From positions 147,696,926-147,760,925 of the forward strand of contig CM030358.1 of the NCBI GenBank assembly GCA_017893485.1: 64,000 nucleotides of DNA. The letters are read 5' to 3'. This document shows positions 9,905 through 21,009 of this stretch, one piece after another. The first letter of the stretch is position 1. Every line of letters begins with the position of its first letter. The position numbers and the translations under genes were made by a program. The DNA is from Hemerocallis citrina. Its lineage: Eukaryota > Streptophyta > Magnoliopsida > Asparagales > Asphodelaceae. The notes beneath the pieces were generated by a model, which was given only the letters and a program-made list of their open reading frames with translations, had not been told where the DNA came from and did no database searches.

Positions 9905-10433
9905 GAGCATTTGTTGTCGTTCTAACCCAAATTTTGGGTATTTAGCATATAGGAAAGAAAATTTTGGGTCTGAGCTGTAGTCGTTCTAACCCAAATTTTG
10001 GATTTTCATAAATTTAAAACGACAGAAGAAAGATAATATCTCGTAAAAAAAATATTTTTTAAATTTAGAAATGGAACGGATGATGTATGATTTATTGTCT
10101 CTTGAAAAAAAATCAAAAAACATCCGTCGATTTTTATTTTTGTTTTAATTTGTGGAATGCGTAATCATTTACCGTCCCAAATTTTTTCCCGTCCAATCGA
10201 TTTTTTAAAAAAAATAAATTGTGACGGGAAATGTTTACCGTCTAGTTTTTTAAAAAATTACAATTTTGGCTATATACCATCTAGCTTTCGTTGGCTATTT
10301 TTTCCAAATTCCTTTATATTCCCCTAAATATAGCAGACTACTGTTCACCCAAAACCCAAATTTTGGGTATATTGCCAATGACTACAACACATCTTTTTCC
10401 CCTAAAAAATGAGTACATAGCCAACAGATGCTC
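9905..10433. mobile_element. MITE with TAA target duplication
   Basis: The ends are GAGCATTTGTTG at the left and CAACAGATGCTC at the right, inverted with 11 of 12 matches. They are flanked by TAA at 9902-9904 and 10434-10436. A 3-bp TAA/TTA duplication fits the PIF/Harbinger (Tourist) type. The interior (529 bp in all) is non-coding, with several copies of CCAAATTTTGGGT-like phrases. It sits inside the right-hand target duplication of hAT 1. Confidence 0.7.
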
Positions 10434-10693
10434 TAAGTGCCTTAAAATTTCAGGAGGAAATCCAATTTCTACTCTATTTTCTTGAAGGTAAAAGAAGTTG
10501 TTCAATCAGTACTATCTGAGCATTTGGCATGAACTGCAAGGTGAAAAATATTGCTACATGTTTGTCAATATAGAATTTCTATTTATACTATAAAGTATAA
10601 ACTTACTAAATAATAATCAAATAAAGGGTTATATCTATTTATATGCTCGTGCAGACATAGAAGTAGTGAGGCATATACATATTCTGCTGCTAG
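10434..10693 (+). other. Presumed intron and possible weak exon of the CBP60 remnant
   Basis: It ends TTCTGCTGCTAG, a good acceptor for the exon that follows. Near 10483-10541 an open stretch reading VKEVVQSVLSEHL and ending AAG/GTGAAA could be a decayed upstream exon, but the match to CBP60 is weak. The rest is AT-rich. Confidence 0.4.
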
Positions 10694-10934
10694 AGGTGGT
10701 TTACAATTACAGTTTACGAACAAGCTGTGTATCCCCATATTCGCAGGCTCTAAAATTGAAGCGGGGGACTGCTCTGCCATCAACATATCTGTGTTAGATT
10801 TGCTGACTGGTCAGATTGTAATGTCAGGGCCCGAGTCCTCTCTTAAGGTAGAAATTGTAGTTTTGGAGAGATATTTTGAAGGTAATGATGATAAGGGCAG
10901 CTGGACATTCGATGAGTTCAAAAATAGTATAGTT
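10694..10934 (+). pseudogene. CBP60 (calmodulin-binding protein 60) exon, 5' part
   Basis: After the acceptor the frame reads LQLQFTNKLCIPIFAGSKIE, then INISVLDLLTGQIVMSGPES, SLKVEIVVLERYFEG and SWTFDEFKNSIV. This is the conserved central domain of the plant CBP60/SARD1 family (transcription factors in immunity; some bind calmodulin). No stop occurs. The exon is cut at 10934 by LINE 1 and resumes at 17741. No later exon is found in the window, so this is a gene fragment or dead gene. It is the only host-gene sequence I can name here. Confidence 0.88.
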
Positions 10935-12686
10935 GTCCACTGCCCCTCGACTATAAAATTAGAGGATTTGATCGCCAATTCCTCCCTTTCCATTGGAACA
11001 ATTTTGCTCTCCATTCGGAAGTGAGTTCAGCTTAGCACTCCTCCCCTGGCTTTTAGCCCTACTCCTACTAAGATTTCTCTCTTGGAACTCTCCCCGTTTT
11101 GCAACTCTCTTCGGCTCCTTGGTGATATGACTAAATGTATTGGTGATCTAATAAGTATATCATTTTCCGCGATGTTGGCTTCAGGATGTCTCCAAGTTGA
11201 AGCTCAATTTCGTTGCCCTAAGGTGCAAGACAGAATTGAAGCCTATTCTCTTAGAGATAGTAAATCTGCCTTTACTATCTCAGTGCAATATCACGACTCT
11301 TCAAGCAGAGGCAATCCTTAAACCCCTCTTCTCATTGGAGCTTCAAAGCCTACTGCGACAGCTGCCCCTCTCCCTACTACCTTCTCTATGGGCTCCTCTT
11401 CCCTGCCGAGGCCAAGTTTAAGGGCCCTCACAGGGATTCTTTCAGAAAGAAGATTACCAATCAAATGCGGTGTATTGTTAACCCTAGCAGTTCTAAAATC
11501 TCTCTCTCTAAGGCACCCAACTTAGTCTGGATCAATCCAGACCTCGTGTCTCAACAGTCGGTGAAGTCGACTATTCCTCCAGTTGTAACCCCCACTGTTC
11601 TTCAGCCTCAGCTTTCTCAGCTCACGGCTCCTAAGCCTTCAACGAACTTGGTTCCCTCCTCCTCTCCTGCTCTGATCTCCACGATGACTCTCCCCAAGCT
11701 GGCCGTACCTGATCTTATATGGCCGGCCTGGGATATTAATCCTCAGTACTCCTCTGATTGGGAGAGATTTCAACGGTCTGTTCACTGTCCCACTTCCCGA
11801 GAACCCAATTCTTCGTTGGTTCCCACTAAAGCCCTGGCGATGCAGTCGTCTAGAGCCGATGCTTGGGTGGATCATGACAACCTGTTAGAGGAAGAGGAAA
11901 AGGAGTTGAATCTGGCCCAGTCGCAACAGAAGGTCCGCTCTCCCCCTTCCTCTTTTAATATTTTTAAGAATTGTGCTTTTTATTTGTGTTGGAATTCTAG
12001 CTGTATTACTTTGCGTATGGGTCCTGATTCCCCTCTCCCGGCTAATGTCTACCTCTCTTTCGTTCTGGCTTCTTGTGCTACCTATTCCCCCGGATTGGGT
12101 TGCTCGACTTTGCTGGGCACTGATTGCCATCCTTCTCAAGGGCATAGCAAGCACATTGTCTCCCCCATTTCTCTTCCTCTCCCATTTACAACTCAGTCCC
12201 CTTCGGTGATCTTTAGTTCTCCGCCTTCTCGAAGTGCCGATCGCGGTCCCAACCTTCAACATATTGTCTCTCCTGAACATTTGGGACCTGCTCTAAAATT
12301 GCCTTTCCTTCCTTCCCCCCCCCCCTATGAGTGAGGAGACTTTTTGTCTTCTACCTTCATCTGCGAATAAGTTTTCTATCCCCAGTATTTGTTCGAGCGC
12401 TCGCATTAGGGCTAAAAGTGCTTCTGTTTCTTCGACATCGTCTAACCTCTCTTTAGCTGCTCAGGATCATTATTCAAATCTCCCTACCCCTGACTCAGCT
12501 TCCTCTGATCAGCACTTGTTAGGATCCATATTTCAAATCCATTTCGATTCCATTTCCAACCTTGATATGATTACCCTTGCCAATAATATGGGGTTTTTAG
12601 TTAATTCGGATAATTTTGTGGACTTTGATGCCATTAGGCGAAAAGAACGTTCTAGAGTTTTTGAGTCTCAATATTTCCATGATTAG
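10935..12686 (+). pseudogene. LINE 1 ORF1 (truncated at the 5' end, frameshifted)
   Basis: Segments in three frames read VHCPSTIKLEDLIANSSLSI, GDMTKCIGDLISISFSAML, ASGCLQVEAQFRCP, then a Pro/Ser/Thr-rich region with IWPAWDINPQYSSDWERFQ and DAWVDHDNLLEEEEK. A frameshift lies in a C homopolymer near 12315-12325. The last segment stops at 12686, 8 bases beyond the ORF2 ATG. Zinc knuckles expected at the 5' end (present in LINE 2) are missing because of the truncation. Confidence 0.75.
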
Positions 12687-13380
12687 TATTTCTTGGAATA
12701 TTCGGGGACTCAATTGCCCCGCTAAACAACAGGCAGTTTATCAACTGATCGCCTCTTCTCATTGTGATGTAATCTCAATCCAAGAATCGAAGCTTGATTC
12801 TCCTTCCCCCTCAATGTTTCGTTCTATTGGTGGATCTCCCTAGACGCCATAGGCTCTAGGGGGGAATCACCTTTGGTTTTAAAGAAACCTGTTTCTTACT
12901 TATCTCCGTTCGGCAACTAACTTTCTTTCTCATCGTTCAACTCCACTGGGCAGCTTTCGACTGCAGTCTCACTGTCGTCTCAGTTTATGGTCAGCCTTCT
13001 CCCGAGCGGTGCAATTTGTTTTGGAACGAATTCCAATCTTTCCAAAACAACATTTTTGGTTTTAGTTTTTTTTTGTGGTGACTTTAACGTTACCAGATTT
13101 TCTTACGAAAGGTCCAGCAATGCCTCTTCCTCGTTTCACTCCTCCCATTTTAACGATTATATTCGTTCCCTTCCTCACTGATCTCCCTCTCAATGGCAGA
13201 TCTTTCACTTGGTCCAACTTGCGCCTTTCTCTGACTATGGCTAAACTCGACCGCTTCCTTGTCTCCGAGGACTGAATTAACTATTTTCACAACTCTTTCA
13301 CTTCGGCTTTACCCATCCCCTCATCAGATCACGTACCCATAGCACTTTATTCTAACTACTATTTTGCTAAGCAATTCAAA
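12679..13380 (+). pseudogene. LINE 1 ORF2: AP-type endonuclease domain
   Basis: The start MISISWNIRGLN carries the conserved Asn. IQES carries the catalytic Glu. FCGDFNVTRF, SFTWSN, KLDRFLVSED and SDHVPI give the remaining active-site motifs in the right order. Stops and frameshifts lie near 12841, 12870 and 13060-13080, so the domain is dead. ATG 12679 was chosen because it directly precedes the conserved endonuclease start and overlaps the ORF1 stop. Confidence 0.82.
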
Positions 13381-14760
13381 TTTCGTTTTGAAAAATTCTG
13401 GTTGTAAGATCAATTATTCGTTAATCTGATTTCTGAATGTCTCTCCTCTATTACGGGATCTTCCGGCCTTGGCCACATCCTCATCAAGCTTCATGCCATC
13501 AAGCACGGTTGCAAGATCTGGCGTAAAGAGAGACAGGCTAATACGATTTTTCTTAAAAACCTCCTCCTCTCCTCCATTGAACCCATTGATCAGCTTGAGG
13601 AAATAGGCCCCTTATCTGACTCCCTTCATTCGGAACATAGCTCTTGCAAGAGAAATTATGCTGATATCCTTTACAAGGAGCACATTAAGTGGGCTCAGAG
13701 ATCCAAGTTCCGATGGCTTAAGAAGGGAGATGGGAATACTTCTTTCTTTCACAATTTTGTGTCTCACAGGCAACGTTGTAATCGAATTACCTCTACTGTC
13801 GACAACGGAAATGAGTTTAATTTGGATTCAGATATCCATTCTTCCTTCGCTTTTATAAAAATCTTCTTGGTTCTTATAAACAGCATTCCATAAGCCTTGA
13901 TTGGTTTTAACTCTACAGTCACCAATCGTAGGACCTATCTTGCCTAGAATCTTCGTTTTCTATGGAAGAAATTAAGACGGCAGTTTTTTCTTTAAAGAGC
14001 GATTCTGCGCCGGGTCCAGATGGTTTCCCATCTTTCTTCTTTCAAAATTTCTGGAATTTGCTTAAAGACGATCTTTTCAATATGTTTGCAGAATTGCATC
14101 AAGGGTTTTTATCCTTTGATCGGATCAATTACGCGCATATAGTGCTCATCCCCAAAATTTTGGGAGCCTACACGGTTGTCAACTTTAGGCCTATTAGCCT
14201 TCTCAACACTACCTTCAAAATCATTATGAAGGTTCTTTCCTATAGACTCAGTGCTGTTATCTCTCCTCTTATTGATCCTGCTCAATTAGGATTTATTAAA
14301 GATCGTTTTATCCTTGACAGTGTAACGTCAGTCCAAGAAACCATCTCTGATTGCCACAGGACTAACTCCGAAGGGATTTTATTAAAACTTGACTTTCAAA
14401 AAGCATATGATAATGTCAGTTGGGACTTCCTTTTTGAGATCCTTATAAATCGTGGTTTCGGTCCTAAGTGGATTGCCTGGATTAAATCCAGTTTATTCTC
14501 AGGCAATTCTTCCTTTCTCGTCAATGGATCGAAAGGCCACAAATTCAAAATTAAGTGTGGCATTCGTCAAGGCAATCCTATCTCTTCCCTACTTTTCTCT
14601 CTCGTTACTGATGTGTTCAGTAAATTACTCCATAACGCTTAGGATGCGCAGGTTATTGAAGGACTTGGTAACTTTCACAGTTTTTAAGGTGTTCTTAACC
14701 TTCAATATGCCGACGACACTATCATCTTTGCCAAACCTAACGCTTGTTCCCTTCTAAATC
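13381..14760 (+). pseudogene. LINE 1 ORF2: reverse transcriptase domain
   Basis: The long frame 13962-14642 contains SAPGPDGFPSFFFQ, NFRPISLLNTTFKIIMKVL, GFIKDRFILD, LKLDFQKAYDNVSWDFL and GIRQGNPISSLLFSL. After a frameshift near 14640 comes LQYADDTIIF at about 14700, the catalytic YADD box. This is a standard non-LTR reverse transcriptase with all key residues kept but frameshifted. Confidence 0.9.
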
Positions 14761-16293
14761 TGAAACTTCTTCTTTATATCTTTGAAAAAGCCTTTGGTTT
14801 ATCGATCAACTTTCAAAAATCTTCAATTCTTTGGCTCGGGGGATCCTCCAATCGTCAAACCGAAATCTCCCAATTTTTCAATTGTAACTCTGCCTCTTTC
14901 CCCATTCTGTATCTTGGTATCCCCTTGAGATGGGGCAAGCTGCATAAATCCAATTGGATGCCGATGATAGAAAAGGTTGAATCTAGACTTAACAATTAGT
15001 CTGGAAAACAACTCTCCCGAGGAGGCAGATTAATCCTACTCAGTTCAGTTCTCTCCTCTATTCTCCTTTATATGATGTCCTTCTTTTACGTTCCCTCTTG
15101 GGTGATCAAGATGATTGATCAAACCAGAAGTAATTTTTCTGGTCTGGTGCCCACAATTATAACCAGGATCTCACCTCTGCAATTGGGAGATGAATTGCTC
15201 TTCCAAGGCAGTAGGATGTTTAGGGGTTCTTGATCTCAGAAATCAAAATATGGCCCTTCTTGGCAAATGGTGGTGGAGAATATTAAAAGAAGATCAATTA
15301 CCTTGGGCCCGCAGTTTCGATCTTCGGTGCTTTACTAGGCATAGGATTTAGGATTTTTCCCCACTTCTTTCTCGTAAGGCCTCCCCTTTTTGGAAGGGTG
15401 TATGGAAAGTTGCATCTTCTTTTCAATGTGGCATATTCCATGAATGCTCTGATGACTCTAAGACCAAGTTTTGGTCCGACCTATGGATCGGTAACACCAA
15501 GCATGCATCTGCTTTCCCTTCACTCTTCTGATTGGCCTCCAACTTTTTTGCCACTGTGGCGGAACCATTCACTGCTCTCAATTCCCAGGTGCATTAGATC
15601 ATTCCTTTCACCAGTGACCTTCCCGCTTCGCTTATTCCTGACTTAAATGTCCTACTTTTATGCCTTAACAACTATTCTTGGCTTCCTAAAGAAGATTTAG
15701 GTGGCGATGGACCTCCTCGGGTTGTTATTCGGTTAGACCATTTTATAACTTCCTTAATTTTTGTGGTGTCTACTCTCCTTTTGCTAATTTTATCTGGAGT
15801 AGTTGTGCCCCTCTTAAAGTCAAAATTCTCTCTTGGCTTGCCTTCAACAACAAACTCTTCACTTGAGGTACTCAACAAGAGGAACTTGGCCTGGGGTCAA
15901 CTTTGCCCTTTATGCTCGATTAAGTTTGAAGACGTTGATCACATTTTCATTCAGTGCAATTTCATTCGCCCGTAATGGAAGATATGCATCTTAGCCTGGG
16001 AAAATTCTTCATTTCCTTACAAATTGTCATCCTGCTGGATTCTTAATCTTATCAACAATAAATATTGCAGATCTTGGATCCTCTCCGTTATGACTATCAT
16101 ATGGGTGTTTTGGTCGGAAAGGAACAAACGTATATTCTCTCATACCTCGGCCTCGATCAATTCTATCATTGATGATTTTTTATTTTTCTCTAAATTTTGG
16201 CCCTCTACTTTAAATCAAGATACTGTTTTAGCTTTAAACATTCACCATCTTGATGAGGCATTACTTCGCTTACATACTCTAAATGCTATATGA
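14761..16293 (+). pseudogene. LINE 1 ORF2: C-terminal region with zf-RVT motif
   Basis: Several frames carry the connection region. NLAWGQLCPLCSIKFEDVDH followed by IFIQC (15880-15960) is the Cys-His zf-RVT motif of plant L1 elements. WVFWSERNKRIFS follows. The frame ends at 16291-16293. Stops near 15000, 15340 and 15640 show decay. Confidence 0.8.
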
Positions 16294-17736
16294 TCTTGGC
16301 CTTTCTGTTTTGCTTATTTCTACTGTTCTGGCTGTGTTGCAGGGCTGAGATGCTTTTATGGAACTTTCTCTCTTTTGCGTTGTCCCTGTGGTGGGAATGT
16401 TTTGAGGTTTTTGGTCGGCATCGGGATGTTCCCTTCCTCTGGCCTGATTTAGATATCTCTGCTAGTGGGGATTATTTTGTGTTGTACAGCCCAGCTTGAT
16501 GCTTCTTTACGCTTCTTTCTATATGTTGTTTGGCTTATGGTATAGGCTTTCTCATGGTTGTTTTCCATTTGTTTATACCGCTCCCCCCTCCTTAGATACT
16601 GGCTATTTTGTTCGTGTTGCATCCCCGTTGTTTTTTGGGCATACTGTTCTTGATGATATTAGCTTTTAGTTGCCTTGGGGCTGTTCTCTTTGCTGTGTGT
16701 TTTTTTCCTGCTACCTGTGGTGTTCTATTTGATGTGGGTTGGCTTCTGATTGGCAACAGGTTGCAGGGATGATTTTTCTTCCTCCCTCGTTTCTCTTCGG
16801 ATTTGGTTTGTATGTTTGGGGTTCCGCCACTGGTGGCTGAACCGCCTCTTGCCTTTTCAGGCTCGTTGTTTCTTTAGCCTTCGTTTTGTTGAGTTTTGAA
16901 AGAGTTTTCTGTTCGGGAGTGCCTACTTCCTCCCGCTTCTTATACAAGTTAGCTTTCACTATGTTGGTTATGTATCTTGCTTTAGTATTTGGCTTCTTGC
17001 TTTTTCCTTTAATTGCATCTAGGTCTAGATGCGCTGTTGTCGGTTTTGTTTTAATGGTTTGTTTCGATTTCTGCATTCTGTGCTCTATCTGTTTAGAGGA
17101 CATTTTCGTTGTGCTTTGCGTGCATCCTTTTCCTCCTCATTTTCTCGACACATAGCTACTGAGATCTGTTGATCGATAGTCGGCAGTTTTATCCTTTTCA
17201 TCTTTCTCTTGGTCGTGTTGGGACTTCATGCGCCTGGTGTGCTAGGCCGGACCTCAGCGTAACTGAGTTTCTAGCCTGTTTCTTGACTCTCTTTCACCTT
17301 TATTTCTCCCCTGCGTCTCCTAGTCGAGGAGGCTGCTACTCCTCATGTTCTTCTCTTTGAGCTCGTGTGGCCGTCCCCTAGCTTTAGCTCAGATGTGTTG
17401 TTTGCGCTTTTGACGGCTCTTTTATTCCGCCTGGCTTTTTATCTATTCGATCTCATTCGCTCCAGCTCGATGAGTCGGCTAGTGTTTGGTGGTTGCGGCT
17501 CGTAAAGGTGTCTTAGCTCCTCAGCGATGTTTGTGTATCGTTTACTTTGATTTTGGTTCTATACTGTTTGCGTCTGTTGGTGTTTTATGTTTCAGCAATT
17601 GGCTTAATTTCTTTTTTGGTTTTTTTTCTTTTCCGCGCTCTTTGTTTCCGTTTACGATAGTGTAAAGGTGGAGTTACTTGTACCTACTTTTTATTAATAT
17701 ATTGGGCTGGAATCGTTTGACTTTATCCGCATTATC
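16294..17736 (+). other. LINE 1 3' UTR
   Basis: About 1.4 kb, T/G/C-rich on the plus strand and poor in A, ending just before the poly(A). A 130-codon minus-strand frame at 16711-17103 is open but low in complexity and matches nothing known to me. Confidence 0.65.
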
Positions 17737-17740
17737 AAAA

Positions 17741-17777
17741 AAAAATATTATGGTTACAGAAAGAGAAGCCAAGAGAT
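17741..17777 (+). pseudogene. CBP60 exon, 3' part after the LINE
   Basis: The frame reads KNIMVTEREAKRL, which matches the next stretch of CBP60 (family pattern KNN-IV-EREGKRPLL). The first 15 bases repeat the left flank (AAAAATAGTATAGTT at 10920-10934 against AAAAATATTATGGTT at 17741-17755, 13 of 15), so they are the LINE target duplication. The copia 1 LTR begins at 17778 and ends the reading. Confidence 0.85.
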
Positions 17778-18047
17778 TGTTGGATATATGGGTATATTCT
17801 CTATGTATAAATAATAATACGTGTATATGCATAACACGGGTATTATATGTACAGTTGTATGGATATTGGACCTTAGATTGAGTGGGCTTATAACCCAGTA
17901 CTCAAACCAATATTTATCGTATAAATACTGGCTTGCAATAGTAGTCTAGGTATTCCAATCTTCATAACTATGGTAAATATCTCAAACACCTTAGTCTAGG
18001 ATATTAATCCTAATTTCTATTGTTATTATCTATTATAATCTCTAACA
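17778..18047 (+). repeat. Copia 1 5' LTR
   Basis: It starts TGTTGGATATATGGG and ends TATAATCTCTAACA. The first 77 bases are repeated at 23459-23535. A TATA-like CGTATAAATACTGG lies near 17920. I see no standard initiator-Met primer site immediately after it. Confidence 0.75.
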
Positions 18048-18549
18048 ATTTTTATATATTTATAATAATCGTGAGATTTATAAAGAGGAAAAAAAAGGCT
18101 CACCAGATCCCGACGCTGCTGCTACCGTCGTCGCCATCGTCGTTGATTGGCGGCGCTGTCGCAGATCCGCAAGCGAATCGAACGGGACTGCCGATCTTCT
18201 CCTTGTTTTGATTAAGACTGTTTGTCAGCCCAGTCACAAGATCTCGATGCCGTCGCTGTCGTGCGCCGCTGCTGTCGTCGACTCATGGGTCTGTAACAGA
18301 TGCTCCGTTGTGTGAGGGTCCCTGTTTTTGGATCTAAACCCGCACCCGACCCGAAATCTCCACCTTGTTCTTCATAAGATTTGGGTATTCATCTAACCCT
18401 AAGATTTGTGCAATTTTATCTAATTTACTTTCTGGTTTTAATAGATAGATTTACAGAAAATCATCTTCTTCCTCCGAAATTACTTGTGTAGTAATAATTC
18501 AGAATATACTCTCTAATTTTAATTAAGAACTTACTATTTATTCCTAGAG
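18048..18549 (+). other. Copia 1 leader
   Basis: Non-coding between the LTR and gag. A GC-rich block at 18100-18350 (CGCTGCTGCTACCGTCGTCG-like) differs in composition from the AT-rich flanks and may be acquired sequence. Confidence 0.4.
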
Positions 18550-19440
18550 ATGGAAAAACATGATCGTCCGTACGAAGTTCCTAAATTATAGGCGTTCAGT
18601 AGTTCTGAATTCAATAGTTGGAAGAGGAAAGCACGATATGGAATGAAATTTATGAAAATATTTTACACCTGTCAAACAACTTATGATGATTGTACTAAGG
18701 ATGTGGATGATGCAACTTGGATAAGAGATGAGGACTTGTGTAGGGAGTTTCTATGTAACAGTGTATCAGATTGCCTGGCAGATATATACAAGAAGTATAA
18801 GATTGGTAAGGAGATATAGGATAACTTGTTGAATGAATTCAAAAGGAAGGAGAAAGTCTCCAAGGCTCACTTGGTAGATAAGTTCATGAGTTTCGAATTT
18901 AAAGAGGAGAAAGCTATTCTTCCTCAGGTAACTGATCTTGAAAACTTAGTGGCTGAAATGAAAACTGAAGATATCATTGTGTGTGATGCTTTTCTTACTG
19001 GAGCAATAATTTAAAAATTACCTGCATTATGGCTTACTTTTAAGACTGAAATGTATAGACCACCAGAACAGATTAAGCTTGCACAACTTGAACGATGTAT
19101 TAAAGCTGAAGACGATACTAGAACTAGGATCAATTTGGAATTGGTCAAGAAACAACTCTCTCATGCTAATGTGTTAACCAATACCAAATATACTGCTAAG
19201 TTCAAGAAGAACAAGCTTAACAATAAGGGTGAACCGTCCAAGTTGGAAGTCACTAAGAAGATTGCTAAAAAGAAAGGAAAGTGATATAACTGCAGAAAGT
19301 GTGGTCACCATGGTTCCGAATGTAAGCTACCCAAAAAGGAACAACCTAACAAAGAAAGTGTGAACTTGTTAGAAGGAAATACTGAACACACCAACTTTCT
19401 GTGTGTTTTTGGTGACGATAAGATCAGTACCTCTACTAGT
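18550..19440 (+). pseudogene. Copia 1 gag with a compact zinc knuckle
   Basis: An ATG near 18550 gives MEKHDRPYEVPKL, then SSSEFNSWKRKARYG. Later parts read LVDKFMSFEFKEEKAILPQV, FKTEMYRPPEQIKLAQLERC and a Lys-rich tail. NCRKCGHHGSECKLPKKEQ near 19290 is a shortened CCHC knuckle. Stops occur near 18587, 18817, 19011 and 19282. Confidence 0.75.
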
Positions 19441-21009
19441 TGGTTGTTGGATTCGGGAGCTACATGTCATGCGTGAAACAATAAGAGCCTCCTAACTGAT
19501 TTCAAGGATGCAAATGAGTCTGTCTCTATGGGGAATGGAGAGTCAGTGAAGGTGCTTTAGGTTGGAACTGCAAATCTCAGTCTCTCATCAGGTAAAAATT
19601 TAATTTTGCGTAATGTTAAGTTTGTGCCTACTTTAGCAAAAACCTTAATCTCTATAAGCTTACTAAATCATGCTGACATAATAGTTTCTATGGTTAGTGG
19701 TAGAGCTATATTATCTGTTAACTCATACTACTTCGGTTGTGCTTACTTAGTCAATGGTATGTATAGACTTAGTTTAGTAAATGAAGTGATTAATGTTGTT
19801 AGTTCAAAACTGTGTAGCCCTTCTACTTGGCATAACAGATTGGGACATGTGAACTATATTAAATTACTTATTTTTGCTAAATCTTTTAATCTGCCAATTG
19901 ATAAATCCTTGAAATATGACAAATGCGAAGTGTGTGCTCAGACAAAGATCACTAGAACACCCTTTAGTTCAATTTCTAGGAGTACACAACTTTTTGAGGT
20001 AGTTCATTCTAATATATGCGATTTCAAAAACTTTGTAACGCAAGGAGGTCAGAAGTATGTAATCACCTTTATAGATGATTATTCTAGATATTGTCATATT
20101 TATTTGTTAAAATCTAAGGATGAAGCACATACAGAATTTAAAGAATATAAAGACCGTGTTGAAAATCAGTTGGATGCTAAAATAAAAAGGTTCAGATCTG
20201 ATAGGGGTAGAGAATATGTATCAATGGGTTTTAGAGAATTTTTCATTTCATATGGTATTATCTCTGAAACAACATCACCTTACTCACCACAGTCAAATGG
20301 TATTGCCGAAAGAATGAATCGAACACTCACTGAAATGTTAAATTCTATGTTATTGACTGTTGGGTTACCTTTGAGGTTTTGGGGAGAGGCTATATTGACT
20401 ACAAATAATATTCTTAATATATTACCACACTCTAAACTATCTGCCATGCCTTATGAGTTATGGCATAAACACACACCTAATTTTGATAAAGTAAAAATAT
20501 GGGGTTGTATTGCTTTCGTTAGATTACATGACCCTAGAAGGCCTAAAGTAGAACCTCGGGCAAATACTTGTGTGTATTTAGGAAGTGCAGTTGATAGTGC
20601 GGCATACAGATTTTTAGACCTATCACTTAACAAACTAATAGAGTCTGGAGATGCAGAATTCTTTGAAGATATGTTCATCAAAGATAAATGCATAACATTA
20701 TCTGGTCACACAGACCTAGTCAATGATTCACAAATGGAATCTAGACCTAGCATAACTGACACTGAAAGTTCAAAAGAAGATGAGCCAAGAAGAATTTCCA
20801 CTAGAGACAAGACACCTAGAACTTATGGTGATGATTTTGTAACATATGCTCTGTTAGCTAATCCACTTAGTGTAAAAGAAGCTCTTCGGTCTAGGAATGG
20901 TTTACTTTGGAAAGAGACTATTGATGATGAAATTGATTCTTTATTACAAAATAAGACTTGGAAACTAGTTGATTTGCCCAAAGGGGCTAAAACTATAGGA
21001 AGTAATTGA
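19441..21009 (+). pseudogene. Copia 1 protease and integrase
   Basis: WLLDSGATCHA at 19441-19475 is the aspartic protease active site. A 467-codon frame (19606-21009) follows. It contains WHNRLGHVNYIKL and KCEVCAQTKITRTPF (integrase zinc domain), TFIDDYSRYCHIYLLKSKDE (Asp), FRSDRGREYVS (Asp) and SPYSPQSNGIAERMNRTLTE (Glu). It ends at a TGA in place of the usual Trp after GSN. Integrase is complete, but the polyprotein is interrupted before and after. Confidence 0.88.

Larger units (their letters stand above)
10935..17745 (+). mobile_element. L1-type LINE, 5'-truncated (LINE 1)
   Basis: About 6.8 kb, ending in a 9-base poly(A), flanked by imperfect 15-bp duplications in the CBP60 exon. It starts inside ORF1, so reverse transcription stopped early. 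ORF1 is related to that of LINE 2 (51104-52600): both have IHCPS- or VHCPS-type, TKCIGDL, ASGCL-VEA and WP-WDIN phrases. ORF2 has endonuclease, reverse transcriptase and a C-terminal zinc-knuckle region. The 3' UTR is about 1.4 kb. Confidence 0.9.

Noticed and set aside
16711..17103. 130-codon antisense ORF in the LINE 1 3' UTR
   Set aside because: Lys/Thr-rich, no domain, and opposite a T/G-rich UTR where stop codons are scarce.
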